The notes below the pieces were generated by a model. That model was given only the letters and a program-made list of their open reading frames with translations, was not told the origin of the DNA and ran no database searches. The translations under genes and the position numbers were made by a program. 64,000 nucleotides of DNA from Stenogyne calaminthoides (lineage: Eukaryota > Streptophyta > Magnoliopsida > Lamiales > Lamiaceae): the NCBI GenBank assembly GCA_037126765.1, contig JBBCBC010000017.1:25535916-25599915 (forward strand), written 5' to 3'. This document shows, one piece after another, positions 11,933 to 23,618 of this stretch (the first letter of the stretch is position 1; each line of letters opens with the position of its first letter).

Positions 11933-14068
11933 TGTTGGTCCCGGTGCAAATGAGTCTTACACGTGTATGGGGGGAATACACGTGTTCAGTGTTTTTTTGA
12001 AAATTTTCTTTTACTGGGGTCAGCTTGGGTCAGGTTGTCCTGAATATTTGGTCCTGAGAAGCACAAATCACTCTGAGTCAAAGTCTCTTGAGACAAATGA
12101 TCCCGAAGTCTTTTTCGAAACCTCGATAATCCCAACTGAGTCCTGAGTTTTCAGAGATCCTGAGTTGCTTGGATTAGATAACTAACTTACTGAACCCTCA
12201 GAAGAGTAAGTTCACTTTGGTAACTATTTGTTCTAGCTACTCAGATGTGCGGAATGGTTGGCCCTTAGTTTATACTCGTTTTAAGCTTTGCTGAAAACCT
12301 TCCTTTGAATGGAATAGTAATTAGGCTGTGATTCAGTTATATACAACTTCAGTGGATTAATTCCAGCTGAAATACCAGTGAAAATATGCTTTCAGATTTA
12401 AGTCAATGCAACAATTAAGCACAGATAAAGAAAACAATAAACAACACAGCAATTTATAGTGGTTCAGAGACTCAAGCTCCTACGTCCACTCTCTCTGATT
12501 TCTTCAGAGAAATTCACTAATCACTTCCTTGAGTTTTCTGACTACCTCGCGTAGTTTACTTACTCAACTCGGCCCTGAGCTTTCTGACTACCTCGCGTAG
12601 TTTACTTACTCAACTCGGCCCTGAGCTTTCTGACTACTCCACGTAGTTTACTTACTCAACCCGACCTTGAGCTTTCTGACTACCTCCGTAGTTTACTTAC
12701 TCAAACACAAACAAGCTTTCAGACTACCTCTGAGCTTACTAACTTCACCTCTAGAGCTTTACGACTACTCCGCGTAGTTTACTAACTCTTTACAACTCTT
12801 CTCACCAACAATCACACTCAAACTACCTTCTAAAGGGTTTGGGGTTTCTTGGTTGGTTTCCAACTAGGATGAGATATCCTTTACAATAAAGTACAATGCA
12901 AAGGCTAGGATATCTCGACTAAGCTTTGGATATATCTTATCAAGCTAGGCTTAGTTGAATGAGCTCTCTTCGATTTAAAAGCACTTGGGAAATTCTAAGT
13001 TTTTTGAGTGCTTTAACTTTTCTGATAATAAGTTTGAGCTCTTGAGTTGCTTACAAATTTCCCGTAACCTTACAATGTAGAGGGTCACAAGTATTTATAG
13101 GCATACACCAAGGTCACTCTTGAAAAACTATCCGTTGGAGGAGATAACCGTGAGTTTCCTCTTATGGTGTGTGAGGAACGCTATATTTAGGGTTTGAAAC
13201 TCCCTAACACGTTTTTAGGCAATAGCCTTTCATGTAGCCGATCTTCACTTTTTGCGATGCGAACTTTGTACTTGACATCTTTTTTTCAAGAACTTTATCA
13301 CCGCGCTTTCGATTAATCGGTATGGTCTGATGTTGTCTTCCTTTTTTTACTTTTGCCTCCAGCTAAAGGTAGACACCTTCAACTGCTCTTTTTGGTTACA
13401 AACTACGAGTTGATATAACCTTAACAACACTCTGACTTAGTTCCTTTTGTCTGCATTTGAATGTCTTGGTAAATATCTATTTTTCTAAGGAATCGTGATC
13501 TTCTCAGTATTGCATCCTTCAGATAGATATTCTCAGTGCATAGGAACATTCAGGTTTATACTAAGCATTCAGTACATTCTTGAGTCTTGATAATTATGTC
13601 TTTTTTCAAGATTCTTCATCTTGATTCTTGATCTTACATGTTACGTGTCTTGAGTCTTCGAGTTTTTCGGTCTTACGAGTCTTGGCGTCTTGAGTCTTCG
13701 AGTTTTTCCACGATATCTTGGTGATATCTCGAAGTCTTCATCTTTGAGTCTTTAGTTCCTCACTTTCATCTTGAGTCTTGATATCTCGGTTTCCTGGCCG
13801 AAGTCTTGATTCTCGATTTCTTCTTGAGTTTTCATAAACTTTAGTTTCATACTGAAACTTCAGTTTCTTCAGAAACATACTGAGTTCTTCAGAATCTTCA
13901 GATCATAACCTGATCTATATCTACTGACTATACATTTTGCAGATATCATCCTGAATACTCTAAAACTGAATCCTGACTCAACTATCAAGATTATCCTGAA
14001 CATGTCATACTCAGGGGTTTTGGGATCTAATCAAAATCATATATCTTTATTAAATTCGTCTCCCAACA
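11933..14068 (-). repeat. Element A 5' LTR
   Basis: This 2136-bp copy matches 463-2555. A minus-strand TATA-like box lies at 13091-13100. Outside CTGA/TCAG-rich stretches the two LTRs are nearly identical; at 13580-13810 and 12090-12150 they diverge strongly. The outer end abuts the target duplication AGAGA at 14069-14073. Confidence 0.9.
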
Positions 14069-14252
14069 AGAGACTATGGAGAAAAGAAGGATAAGAAAAA
14101 GTATGAGGAACATTGTTACCGGTGTGGGGATGTAAGGTCATTGGTCACATATTTGTAAAACTGCGAATCATCTTGTTGAACTTTACCGATCATCCTTGAA
14201 AAAGAAGGATAAAAATGTTAAAACAAATCATGTAAATTACAATAATGCAAAT
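14069..14252 (+). pseudogene. Copia-1 gag fragment with broken CCHC zinc knuckle
   Basis: Continuation of the gag at 260-462 after the AGAGA duplication. It reads a lysine-rich linker, then C-x2-C (CYRCG). After a one-base shift and a stop it continues G-H-W-S-H-I-C and HLVELYRSSLKKKDKN, which is the knuckle and following helix of Tnt1-like copia gag. The fragment ends where the LTR of the chimeric element begins. Confidence 0.7.
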
Positions 14253-15595
14253 TGTTGGGAAATGAATTTAATAAAGAAGATTTTGATTAGATCCCAAAAT
14301 CCCTGAGTATGACATGTTCAGGATAATCTTGATAGATGAGTCAGGATTCAGTTTTAGAGTGTTCAGGATGATATTTGCACAATGTATAGTCAGCAGATAT
14401 AGATCAGGATAGATTCTGAAGACTCAGTAAGTTTCTGAAGAAACTGAAGTTTCAAGATGAAATCGAAGTTTCAAGACTCGATATGAAACCGAAGTTTCAA
14501 GACTCGAGATGAAATCGAGAATCTAAAGACTCAAGATGATATCGAGAATCAAGACTCAAGATGAACTCGAGAAACCAAGACTCAAAGATGAAGACTCGAT
14601 GGGTCTCGATGACACCGAGACTCGAGAGAATCTGAAGGCACAATAATTCTCAAGACTCAAGAATGTCTTCAATACTCGATATAAACCTGAATGTTTCGAA
14701 GCGAAGAAACTGAGGAATATAGCCGTTGGAATCCAGCTGACATGGACCAATGAGAGGAAGACAATCAGCCTGAAAAAGCTGCAGAACTTACACAGAATAG
14801 TATGGATTTGAATGTGATTATCTCCAACGGTAACATTCAAATCCACACTATAAATACAAGTTCTTCCATCAAATTAAGTGTGGATGCGCGGAGAAGATAG
14901 CAACGATGCTACAGAGCTAAAAGAACATATACCCAAGCTTTCCCACCATAGAACACAAGTCTGTAGATATACAAATATATTCAAAGAGTGTTCTAGAACC
15001 CAACCTAAGCAACCCACGATGTATCTTAAGCTTAGAGAGATTTTCCCAACCTTAGCATTGAGGCTAAACAAATGTAAGGGAAAATCTCACCATAGTTGGA
15101 GACAACACCAAACCCAAACCCCATTCTCGTAAGAGATAACTAGTGGTGAAGTGAGGTAGTTGTTAGGCAATCCCGAGTAAGGGTGATAAGTCCCGATTGG
15201 AGTGTGAACTCGTTAAACATCTAAGTGGCGAGCCCGAGAGGGTGATAAGTCCAGTTTGAGTTAGTAAACTACAGAGGTAGTCAGAAAGCTCAAAGTAGAA
15301 AGGTTAGTAAACTACAGAGGTAGTAAAAAAACCTTAGGAAGTGTTTGAAGGAATTTCCCTAGGAACAGGGAGAGTGGATGTAGGAGCTTGAGTCTCCGAA
15401 CCACTATATATTGTTGTGTTGTTTACTGCTTTACGTTCTTATCTTGTCGTACGCATTCGATTATAAGCTAGACACAACACATGAGCTTAAAAGAGAAAAA
15501 TCTGGAATCACCATTCCTTCACCCCTACTTTATATGCATCGCTCGACATGTTTGCTTCCGCACACGCAAAATGGGTTTTCCCACCGGGACCAACA
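14253..15595 (+). repeat. 5' LTR of the chimeric element (family A type)
   Basis: It begins TGTTGGGAAATGAATTTAAT and ends GGGACCAACA, as in family A but shorter (1343 bp). A TATA-like box CTATAAATAC is at 14848-14857. In 14450-14640 nearly every expected CTGAG/ACTCAG motif appears as CTCGA or CTCAA. Confidence 0.8.
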
Positions 15596-15597
15596 AG

Positions 15598-15609
15598 TGG
15601 TATCAGAGC
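15598..15609 (+). other. Primer-binding site, copy 1
   Basis: TGGTATCAGAGC, complementary to the 3' end of initiator tRNA-Met, two bases after the LTR end. Confidence 0.85.
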
Positions 15610-15691
15610 AGGTGCTCAAAAGATTACTTTTTCAATGTGATCGCCTGAGCAGATATATTTTAAAACCTGTCTCTGATCTGATAACAACAAG

Positions 15692-15703
15692 TGGTTTCAG
15701 AGC
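15692..15703 (+). other. Primer-binding-site-like motif, copy 2
   Basis: TGGTTTCAGAGC, again preceded by CAACAAG. The following ~60 bases (caaaaggttcac, a gaccacctgaactgatc block and a TTTTTAAA run) align with those after copy 1, so this is a diverged tandem duplication of roughly 94 bases. Confidence 0.65.
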
Positions 15704-15824
15704 GGGAGTTCAAAAGGTTCACTAATTTCAGAGTGACCACCTGAACTGATCTTTTTAAAGAAAAACTCGTTTCTTTAAAAATGCATATATTATGATGTTT
15801 TGGCGTGATTATCATTTGAGAAAT

Positions 15825-16540
15825 TGTTGGGATAATTTAGTTCTATGCCAAAACATTATCAACTTGTGTTATTCAAGATAATTCACAGATAACAAGTTGA
15901 GGGGGAACGAAAGAACAAATTGAGGGGGAACTCACAGAATCAGAAGTAGATGATCGAGATCAGACGAGGCTGCAGACAAGACTGATCGAGATCAGATGAG
16001 TTAGATGAGTTCCGGAGTCAACTGATGAGTTGTGCAAAATCAGAAGAGAAGAAAAGCTAAAGCCAGCAAATCAGAAGAGAAGGTTGCAAATCAGAAGATG
16101 AGCAAAAGAGATTGATCAAGATCAGACGTGATCGAGATCAGATATGATAACCTGATATGCTAACCTGATATGATGTACTTACCAGATGTTATCCTGATAT
16201 GTTGACAGATCAGGCAAAGAAGAAATCAGATAGCCTGTGTAAAAGTAAGATCTGAGACTCAGTAAGATCTGAGACTCAGTAAGTAAAACTAATCTGAGAT
16301 TCAGTAAAGAAAACTGATCTGAGACTCATTAAGTAAGAGAGACCTGAGGGTCAGGATGTCTGAAGTCAGAAGAACTGAACTCAGTCAGCATGAGTGTCAG
16401 TATGCCTGATCAGACAAGGTCCGCTGAATCAAGAAACCTGAAACTCAGTATGTCTCTGAAGACACTGAGAGCTCAGATAGACCTGAGGCCAGGAGCCGAG
16501 CTGAAGACAGAAGACTGAAGACCAAGACTGAAGACTTGTA
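15825..16540 (+). repeat. Family-B LTR-like segment inside the chimeric element
   Basis: It starts TGTTGGGATAATTTAG and contains AACAAGTTGAGGGGGAAC and its echo, then CAGA/GATC-rich short repeats in the order seen in LTR B read from its 5' end. It has no recognisable LTR-B 3' end and fades into element-A-type 3' sequence. Confidence 0.5.
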
Positions 16541-16820
16541 ATTCTTTTATTTTTGTCTTTACTTTTGATAAGTTCATTGTAATCTATAACTGATATCATA
16601 CAATCAATGAAACTTTATCTTTATGCTCAAAGATAATACCTCATTATCTTTTTTACATGTCTTTATATTTGATATGCCTGATTATTGTTGTTTGGTGATG
16701 AAATTGTTGGGAAATTCATTGCTGAAATAATTGTTGGGAGATATACCATTCTTGTAATAGGAAAAACTGAAACCTGAGTATAGGTTAAGAGTGTTGTAAC
16801 AAGATGGTTTTGACATCATC

Positions 16821-16833
16821 AAAAAGGGGGAAA
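16821..16833 (+). other. Polypurine tract without a following LTR
   Basis: AAAAAGGGGGAAA, identical in form to the tract of element A. Instead of TGTTGGG the next bases are Copia-1 coding sequence. Confidence 0.8.
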
Positions 16834-19800
16834 TTAATAATGGTGATGATGAAATTATGACTCATCTTGATGTATCCGATTTCTTTTTAGATACCAAATA
16901 ATTTTATAATGAGTACCCTATGTATTTTAGTTTTGAATTTTATGAGTTACGAAGAAAATGTACTTTGCATCTTTTATTAATGTTTATTTCTAATTTATGT
17001 TTCTTTTTTATGAAAAAGACAATGGATGTCAAACACTTGGATTATATAATGATTTTGATATTTTTCTAATTGATAGTGCTACTACTACACACAATACTTA
17101 AAAATAGAGAATATTTTACAAACTTAATTGATGGCTCCAGAAGAGCTACAATTTTACTCCCTGAACGAACTAAACTCGTTATAAATAAAGCACTATTGTC
17201 TCCCAAGTCTCGAAGAAATTTGTTAAGTTTTAAAGATATCCGTTAAAATAGATATCTTATCGAGGCTTTAAATGAGAAAAATAATGAATGCTTGTTGATT
17301 ACAAAAGTTATTTCTAAAAGAAATGTGTGTTAGAAAAGTAGTATTCACTTTCTTCTGATTTATATTTTACGAAAATATATACAACTGAAACACATCACCT
17401 AATAGAACAATAATCTCTTAATTCCAAAGATATATGGTTTAACATGATCACCTTAGACATCCTGGTTCCATAATGATGAGGCGAATTATTGAAAACTCAC
17501 ATAGCCATCCATTGAAAAATATAAAAGTGTTAAATTCCAATGAATTCTCTTGTGTTGCTTGAGCACAAGGAAAATTAATTTTTAAACCATCACCAACTAA
17601 AGTGGGGATTGAATCCCCTACATTTCTAGAACAAATTCATGGTGATATATGTGGGCTTGTAGATCCACCATGTGGGCCATTACGATGTTTTATGGTGCTC
17701 ATTGATGCATCCACAAGATGGTCACATGTATGTTTATTATCCCCTCATAACCTAGCTTTTTACGAGATTGCTTACTCAGTTAATTAAGTTAATAACACAA
17801 TTTCCAGATTATTCAATTAAGAAAATTCGTCTAGATAATGCTAGTGAATATTCATCACATGATTTTTATGATTATTGCATGTCAATTGGAATAACTATTG
17901 AACATCCCGTAGTTCATGTTCACACACAAAACGGTCCAGTTGAATCATTCATTAAACGATTGCAATTAATTTCTAGACCATTGCTAATGAAATCAATGTT
18001 TCCTTTGTATGCTTGGGGACATCCTATTTTACATGCAGCAACACTTGTGAGAATTCGGCCGACAAGTTATAAGAATTATTCTCCCCTACAATTAGCATTT
18101 GGTCATGAGCCTAATATCACATTTAAGAATTTTTGGGTGTGCTGTTTATGTTCCAATTGTACCACCTCATCGTACTAAATTGGGTCCCTAACGAAGATTA
18201 GGAATATATGTCGGATATGAATCACCTTCTATTATTAAATATATTGAACCATTAACATGTGATTTATTTACTATACGATTTGGAGATTGTCATTTTGATG
18301 AATCTAATTTTCCGACATTAGGGGAGGTAAGGATCAACCGAAAATGAAAATCAATTGGAAAATATTGGATTTCCTTTATCCTCGAACAAAAGAATGTGAA
18401 CTAGGAAGTTCAAAGAATTATACATTTGCAACAAATTGCAAATAAATTACCGGATGCATTTAATGACTCCAGAAGAGTTACTAAGTCACATATTCCTGCT
18501 GAAAATATTTGGGTTAAGATTATGTCCCAAATGACAAATAACAAGTGCTAATGAATCTAAAGCACGCTTGAAGCATGGGAGACCTCTTGGTTCCAAAGGA
18601 AAAATCCTCGAAAGAAAGAGGATTAAATGAAAATGAAAAACTTGCATGTAATGAGAAAATTCAACCTCCTGAAGAGGTTCCTTCTAAGAATATTGCTCCC
18701 AGAGAGCTAATCTCCGAAGTAAATGAGGATATAGAAACTTCAATAAATTTTATCACTACGGGAAAAAGTTGGAATTGAAGAGAAACAATCATTGATAGCA
18801 TTTTTGCTTATAATGTAGAACTTGATATTATGGAAGAAAATAAGGATCATGAACCTAGATCGGTTGATGAATGTAGGCGTAGAAATGATTGGTCAAAATG
18901 TAAAGATGCAATCTAATCCGAGTTTGATTCACTGGCTAAATGAGATGTATTTGGACCTTAGTCCAAACACCGGAAGAAGTAAAACTAATTGGATAATGGT
19001 TATTCGTGCGGAAAAGAAATGAGAAAAATGAGATTGTGAGATATAAAACATTATTTGAAGTCCAAGGTTATTCACAAAGGTCTGGATTTGATTATGATGA
19101 AACTTATTCCCTAGTAGTGAATACAGTCACATTTAGATATCTTGTAAGTTTTACCGTGCATAAAAAACTCAAAATGCGTCTAATGGATGTAGTTACCACA
19201 TATTTATACGGTAATCATGACAATAATATCTATATGGAAATCCCTGAAGAATTTAGCATGCCTGAAGCATGTAAATCAAATCCAAGAGAAGTTTATTCTA
19301 TTAAATTGTAAAGGTCTTTGTATGGTTCAAACAGTTAGGACGTATGTGGTATAATAGATTTACTGAATGCATAGTTAAAGAAGGTTATAATAACGACACA
19401 ATATGTCCATGTGTTTTTGTAAAGAAGAATTGATCAAATTTTATGTCATTGCAGTATATGTTGATGACCTCAATTTGATAGGAACTCTTGAAGAGATCCA
19501 AGAGGCAGTTACATACTTGAAGAAAGAATTTGAGATCAAAGATTTTGAAAAGACTAAATTTTACCTTGGTTTACAAATTGAACATTTAGATGGTGGAATT
19601 TTTGTTCATCAAACTGCTTATATCCAGAAGGTATTAAAGCGATTTTACATAGAAAAGGCACATCCTTTGAGTACTCCAACGGTAGTCCGGTCACTTGATC
19701 CTAATAAGGACCCTTTTAGACCGAGAGAAGAAAATGAAGAGATACTTGGTCCTGAAGTACCATATTTAAGTGCAATTGGTGCACTAATGTATCTTACTAA

Positions 19801-20462
19801 CTGTACAAGACCAGATATATCATTTGCAGTTAATTTATTAGAAAAATTCAGTTCATGTCCTACACGACGACATTGGAATGGTATAAAGCACATCTTAAGC
19901 TATCTCCAAGGAACAATTGATCTTGTTCTGTTTTACTCAAATAAATCTCGACATGAATTGCTTGGTTATGTTGATGCTGGATATTTATCTGATCCACATA
20001 AAGCAAGGTCTCATACTGGATATATATTTACACATGGTGGTACAACAATTTCATGGCGATCCACAAAGCAGTCTCTTGTTGCCGCTTTATCAAATTATGC
20101 TTAAATTATAGCAATTCGTGAGGTCAGTCGAGAATGTGTTTGACTTAGATTAATAATCAATTATATCCGAAAAATTGTGACCTGATAATAAAAATCTTCC
20201 AACTATACAATATGAAAATAATGTAGATGGTATAGCTCAACTGAAAGGAGGATATATTAAAGGAGATAGAACTAAACATATTTCACTGAAATTCTTCTTT
20301 ACTCGTGAGTTGCAAAAGAATGGTGAAATTGATGTGCAACAAATCTGATCAAGTGACAATTTAGCGAATTTATTTACCAAGGCATTACCGACTGCAACAT
20401 TTGAAAAATTGGTAAAACATATTGGAATGCGTCAGTTAAAAGATCTCAAAATGATGTTTTAA
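16834..20462 (+). pseudogene. Copia-1 pol polyprotein, decayed (Tnt1-like Ty1/copia)
   Basis: In order: the gag-pol junction (DEIMTHLDVSDFF near 16855); a decayed protease (LIDSATTTH near 17070); a pre-integrase segment (17450-17540); and integrase 17602-18178 with IHGDICG, KIRLDNASEYSS and HTQNGPVESF, here VESF where ESF is the usual Glu region. A linker matching the family follows (GIYVGYES near 18210). Reverse transcriptase spans about 18925-20100 with KTLFEVQGYSQRSGFDYDET, AVYVDDLNLIG (YVDD near 19455) and TRPDISFAVN. RNase H has DAGYLSDPHKARSHTGYIFT and ends LTKALP...QLKDLKMMF at 20462. Many stops and frameshifts mark it as old. Confidence 0.88.
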
Positions 20463-20578
20463 TCAGGGGAAGAATAAATGCACTAAATAATATATGTACT
20501 CTTTTTTCCTTCATTACGTTTCTCGTCCCACGGGGTTTCTCCGTGGTAAGGTTTTTAACGAGGCATAATAACGGACAT

Positions 20579-20589
20579 CCAAGGGGGAG
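20579..20589 (+). other. Polypurine tract of Copia-1
   Basis: CCAAGGGGGAG immediately before the LTR start TGTTATGAAA. Confidence 0.8.
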
Positions 20590-20818
20590 TGTTATGAAAT
20601 AATGTATATGAATGTCATTAGAAGTTAATAGAGCATTCCATGGGAGCTATAAACAATGATATATGACTCTTCATTACCCTAGTAATTATCATTAATGTAT
20701 ATTCATGCATGGGTCCTCTATAAATAGGTGACATGACACCTTCATTTGTACACCACCAAGAAGTTGAATAATAATTCCCCCTGCATTTTCTTCTCTTTAC
20801 TTTGCATTATCTATAACA
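20590..20818 (+). repeat. Copia-1 3' LTR
   Basis: A 229-bp LTR with perfect 6-bp terminal inverted repeats TGTTAT/ATAACA. A TATA box CTATAAATA is at 20718-20726. The 5' LTR is outside the window. Confidence 0.8.
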
Positions 20819-21014
20819 CTCTATATTTCCATTAGTTTTATAATAGTGTAAAAGATCTGTAAACCTATAATTGTTGGACGGAGGAGTAATGTTCACCCAA
20901 AACAAAAGGAAAAGAAAAGCAGACATGTCATGTGGATTGAATCCTTTTGGCACCCTCGTACAAATATCCGATACTTAGACATATCATTCGATATATAACC
21001 CACCCGATTAAGAG

Positions 21015-22054
21015 CAAAGTTCTTAAAACCTGACCGGACATCGAACCGGGCAATGAACTGGGTCACTGGGTCACTGGTTCAACCGGTTGAACCGTTTTAA
21101 AAAAACCGGATGACTCAGATATTTATTTATATATATATACTGTGTTATTTATAAAACAAATAAAAAAGGAAAGAAAACTGATTGTCTGATTCAAATATTA
21201 AAAGGAACACATATTTACAAATACAAGTATGCAACATTGACGCCTGAAATTGAATAAAATATATATACAACTACAATCAATATCTAAATAAATTAAAAAA
21301 TATCTATGAATAAAATATATATACAACTACAATCAATATCTGAATAAATTAAAAACATGCCTGATATAACAAAGTTTGAATGCCCTGTTGCGCTCAGAAT
21401 ACCTCCATGGAATGAAAAACTTGTTTCACCAACACTATGACTACGCATGGCTGGTCGGCTGCAAACCTTTTCTCTTTTGAGTAACACTTATGTGAACCAG
21501 GTTCATACATGAATTCTATCACTGTTATGTGCAAAAATTATCACTGTTATGCACAAAAACTTTTACTGTTTAAAAATATAAAGTATTTTTTACACAATAA
21601 TTATTTTTGTACATAACAATGATAGTTTTTATACATAGCAGTGAGAGTTTTTGTATGTAACGGTGATACTTAAATAACCGAATTCATAGCATGAACCAGG
21701 TCCATAAAAGTTTTTGTCTTCTCCTTTTGAGTTTTGATGTTTTAGTTTTGAACTTCTAGTTTAGGGTATTTGATTTTGAACATCGTGTCGACTGCAAAAG
21801 CCCAACTGAAAACGGGATGTTTGGCCTTTTTAGTTCTTTATGCAGACGCACGACGTATTTCAATATTTAAATTTAATTAGAATTTTTTAAAAAAACAAAA
21901 AAAACCGGGTTAACCGGTTCGCCGATTCGTCCGGTTAACCCAGTTTTTAGCCGGTTCGCACTGGGTCAAACACGAACCACTGCCTACTACTAACCGGACC
22001 GGTTCCCGATTAACCCGGTCGAACCGGCCGATCCGATCCGATTTTCAAAACACT
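21015..22054. mobile_element. Mutator-type non-autonomous element (about 1.04 kb)
   Basis: A 9-bp target duplication GATTAAGAG flanks it at 21006-21014 and 22055-22063. The ends are diverged inverted repeats rich in ACCGG/CCGGT (left ...TTCTTAAAACCTGACCGGA; right, reversed, ...GTTTTGAAAATCGGATCGGA). The 9-bp duplication is characteristic of Mutator-like elements. The inside is AT-rich, has no transposase ORF, carries a 56-bp tandem duplication (copies at 21252 and 21308) and a separate MITE at 21485-21711. Confidence 0.75.
21485..21711. mobile_element. MITE nested in the Mutator-type element
   Basis: Inverted repeats of about 28 bases at each end (left TTATGTGAACCAGGTTCAT; right, reversed, TTTATGGACCTGGTTCATG). 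The interior repeats TCACTGTTATG and its complement. A related copy lies at 28835-28975. Confidence 0.6.
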
Positions 22055-22063
22055 GATTAAGAG

Positions 22064-23618
22064 ACTAACCGTACGAATTGAGAAGTTTCTTGTCTTAAAA
22101 AAAAAAAGTCATCCCTATTCACCTAACTAACACACAGAGCAAACCTAATTAACTGACCCGCAGAAAATAATAAATGAAAGCAATCAATTATCATTGTACT
22201 ATTAATTGAACACAAGTAAAAGAAGAGGAGCGCGGATTTCTATTATCTTCATTTCTTTGTGTAAATTTCTTGTAAATTTCGGAGGGAGAAAGATAAAATA
22301 CAAGAGTCCCACACTTTATATTTTCTTATATCAATTTATTCTGTGTCTTTCTCTTTTCCAATTTTACAAGAAATTTATAAAAATGAAATGTAGAGAATCC
22401 AAATCCGAGGAGCGCAGCCATGGCATTACAAGGAATAAATAAATCAGAAAGATTTTCCCACCTACCATCCGTCAAGTCAACAAATGCCTACTCCATAGAT
22501 TGAGAAACAAACGAGCGGATATTTGATTGCAATTCATATCAGCATAAAACACTGCAACACAATTTCTATTGAGATTTCTGGATTCCTACGAGGTAAACCT
22601 CTCAATTTATTCAACTTAGTTTCGTGGATGTTCTTCGTAGAGAAATTTCTGCGTGATTGGTTATGGTGGGATTTAGCGACCAGGCTGTAGAGAGATTTGC
22701 GAATTTAGTAGTTAAATTAGGATTTATTATAAGATTGTTTAAGCTAATGAATCGTTGTCGTGTTTACTTTTAGTTGCCTTTGAATGTTTAGCTATTTGTT
22801 CGCTAATGTTATACAACTGAGTGGAATATGATTCTGACAATAGATTGGAGATGGAAAACAAGTTTATGCTATAGGTTTGTGCAAATGGTGGAAAATGTGA
22901 AAATACCACGAAATTTACTTTATGTCCAGTTATCTATTTGATTTAGTTTGGCACTTTTTTTGGGTCAGATATACTGCATAAACTTGTTGCAAGGAGTGGT
23001 CCTACATAAATAATCATCTTAGTTATATAGGCAAAATTATCTGATATGGAGAATTCGTGTAAATCTCAAAATTGATTTTGATTGCTAAATGATGACCTAA
23101 TTGTTGATGTCAATACTATTCTTTTTCTGTAGAATATGCTTATTTTTGGTTACATTATAATGTATCATTCTTGCTCTATGAAACTGGTATTTCAAGAGGT
23201 CTAGATGAACGATGGCATTGTTACATTATAATGTTCAAGAAGAGTAGCATAACTTGATTATCTCATGGATCATACTAGAGACTATATTCTTTTGTAAGAT
23301 ACTAGAGACTATATTCTTTTGTAAATATAAGTTTTAGTCAAATATCTTTGTGTAGACTTTGGAGTTGTATATATACACATTTTCAGAAAAATATGTGAAA
23401 TACAGAATAGTTTGTCGCTGTGCAGTAATAATGATGTATCACCGCTTGTCTATATATGTTCCATGCAGTACTATTAATAATGCAACATTATGCTCACATT
23501 TCCAGTTGCATAATAGTCAGAAAAAACAAGGATTCAGAAAAGCTGGCGACTTGACTTATTCAGAATCTCCACTTCGATTTTGAGCCTGTTATTGAACTGG
23601 ACGAGTAAAAAGACGAAA
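22064..23618 (+). promoter_or_regulatory. Upstream region and probable 5' leader of PGR-like gene
   Basis: There is no convincing ORF here. A plausible leader exon lies before GAG|GTAAAC at 22592/22593, which would give a 5' UTR intron of up to 1 kb ending shortly before the ATG. AG acceptors near 23520-23570 are candidates. A TATA box could not be assigned with confidence. Confidence 0.35.

Larger units (their letters stand above)
463..14068 (-). mobile_element. Sirevirus-like Ty1/copia retrotransposon A, full length
   Basis: A complete insertion of about 13.6 kb bounded by LTRs starting TGTTGGGAGA and ending ACCAACA (read on the minus strand). The 5-bp target duplication AGAGA is visible at 458-462 and 14069-14073. 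Order on the minus strand: 5' LTR, primer-binding site, gag, protease, integrase, RNase H, spacer, env-like ORF, polypurine tract, 3' LTR. Large gag with coiled coil, long LTRs and an extra ORF after pol are the usual marks of the Sirevirus (SIRE/Maximus) lineage. All ORFs are broken and the reverse transcriptase domain is deleted, so it is non-autonomous. It sits inside the gag of an older copia element. Confidence 0.9.
14253..16833 (+). mobile_element. Chimeric non-autonomous LTR element, 3' LTR missing
   Basis: It starts with a plus-strand family-A LTR (14253-15595), a perfect primer-binding site, about 1.2 kb of non-coding internal sequence and a polypurine tract at 16821-16833. It then runs straight into Copia-1 sequence without a 3' LTR or a clear target duplication. 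The internal part has a second primer-binding-site-like motif and a family-B LTR-like block (15825-16540). Its last 300 bases match the 3' untranslated region of element A. No gag or pol ORF is present, so it would depend on proteins from a related element. Loss of the 3' LTR may have used the AAAT shared by tract and target (inference). Confidence 0.7.

Noticed and set aside
15411..15725. 104-codon ORF spanning LTR end and primer-binding site
   Set aside because: It crosses the LTR border and encodes nothing recognisable.
23580..23618. Upstream in-frame extension of PGR
   Set aside because: Begins with a non-ATG codon and adds a segment lacking in homologues.
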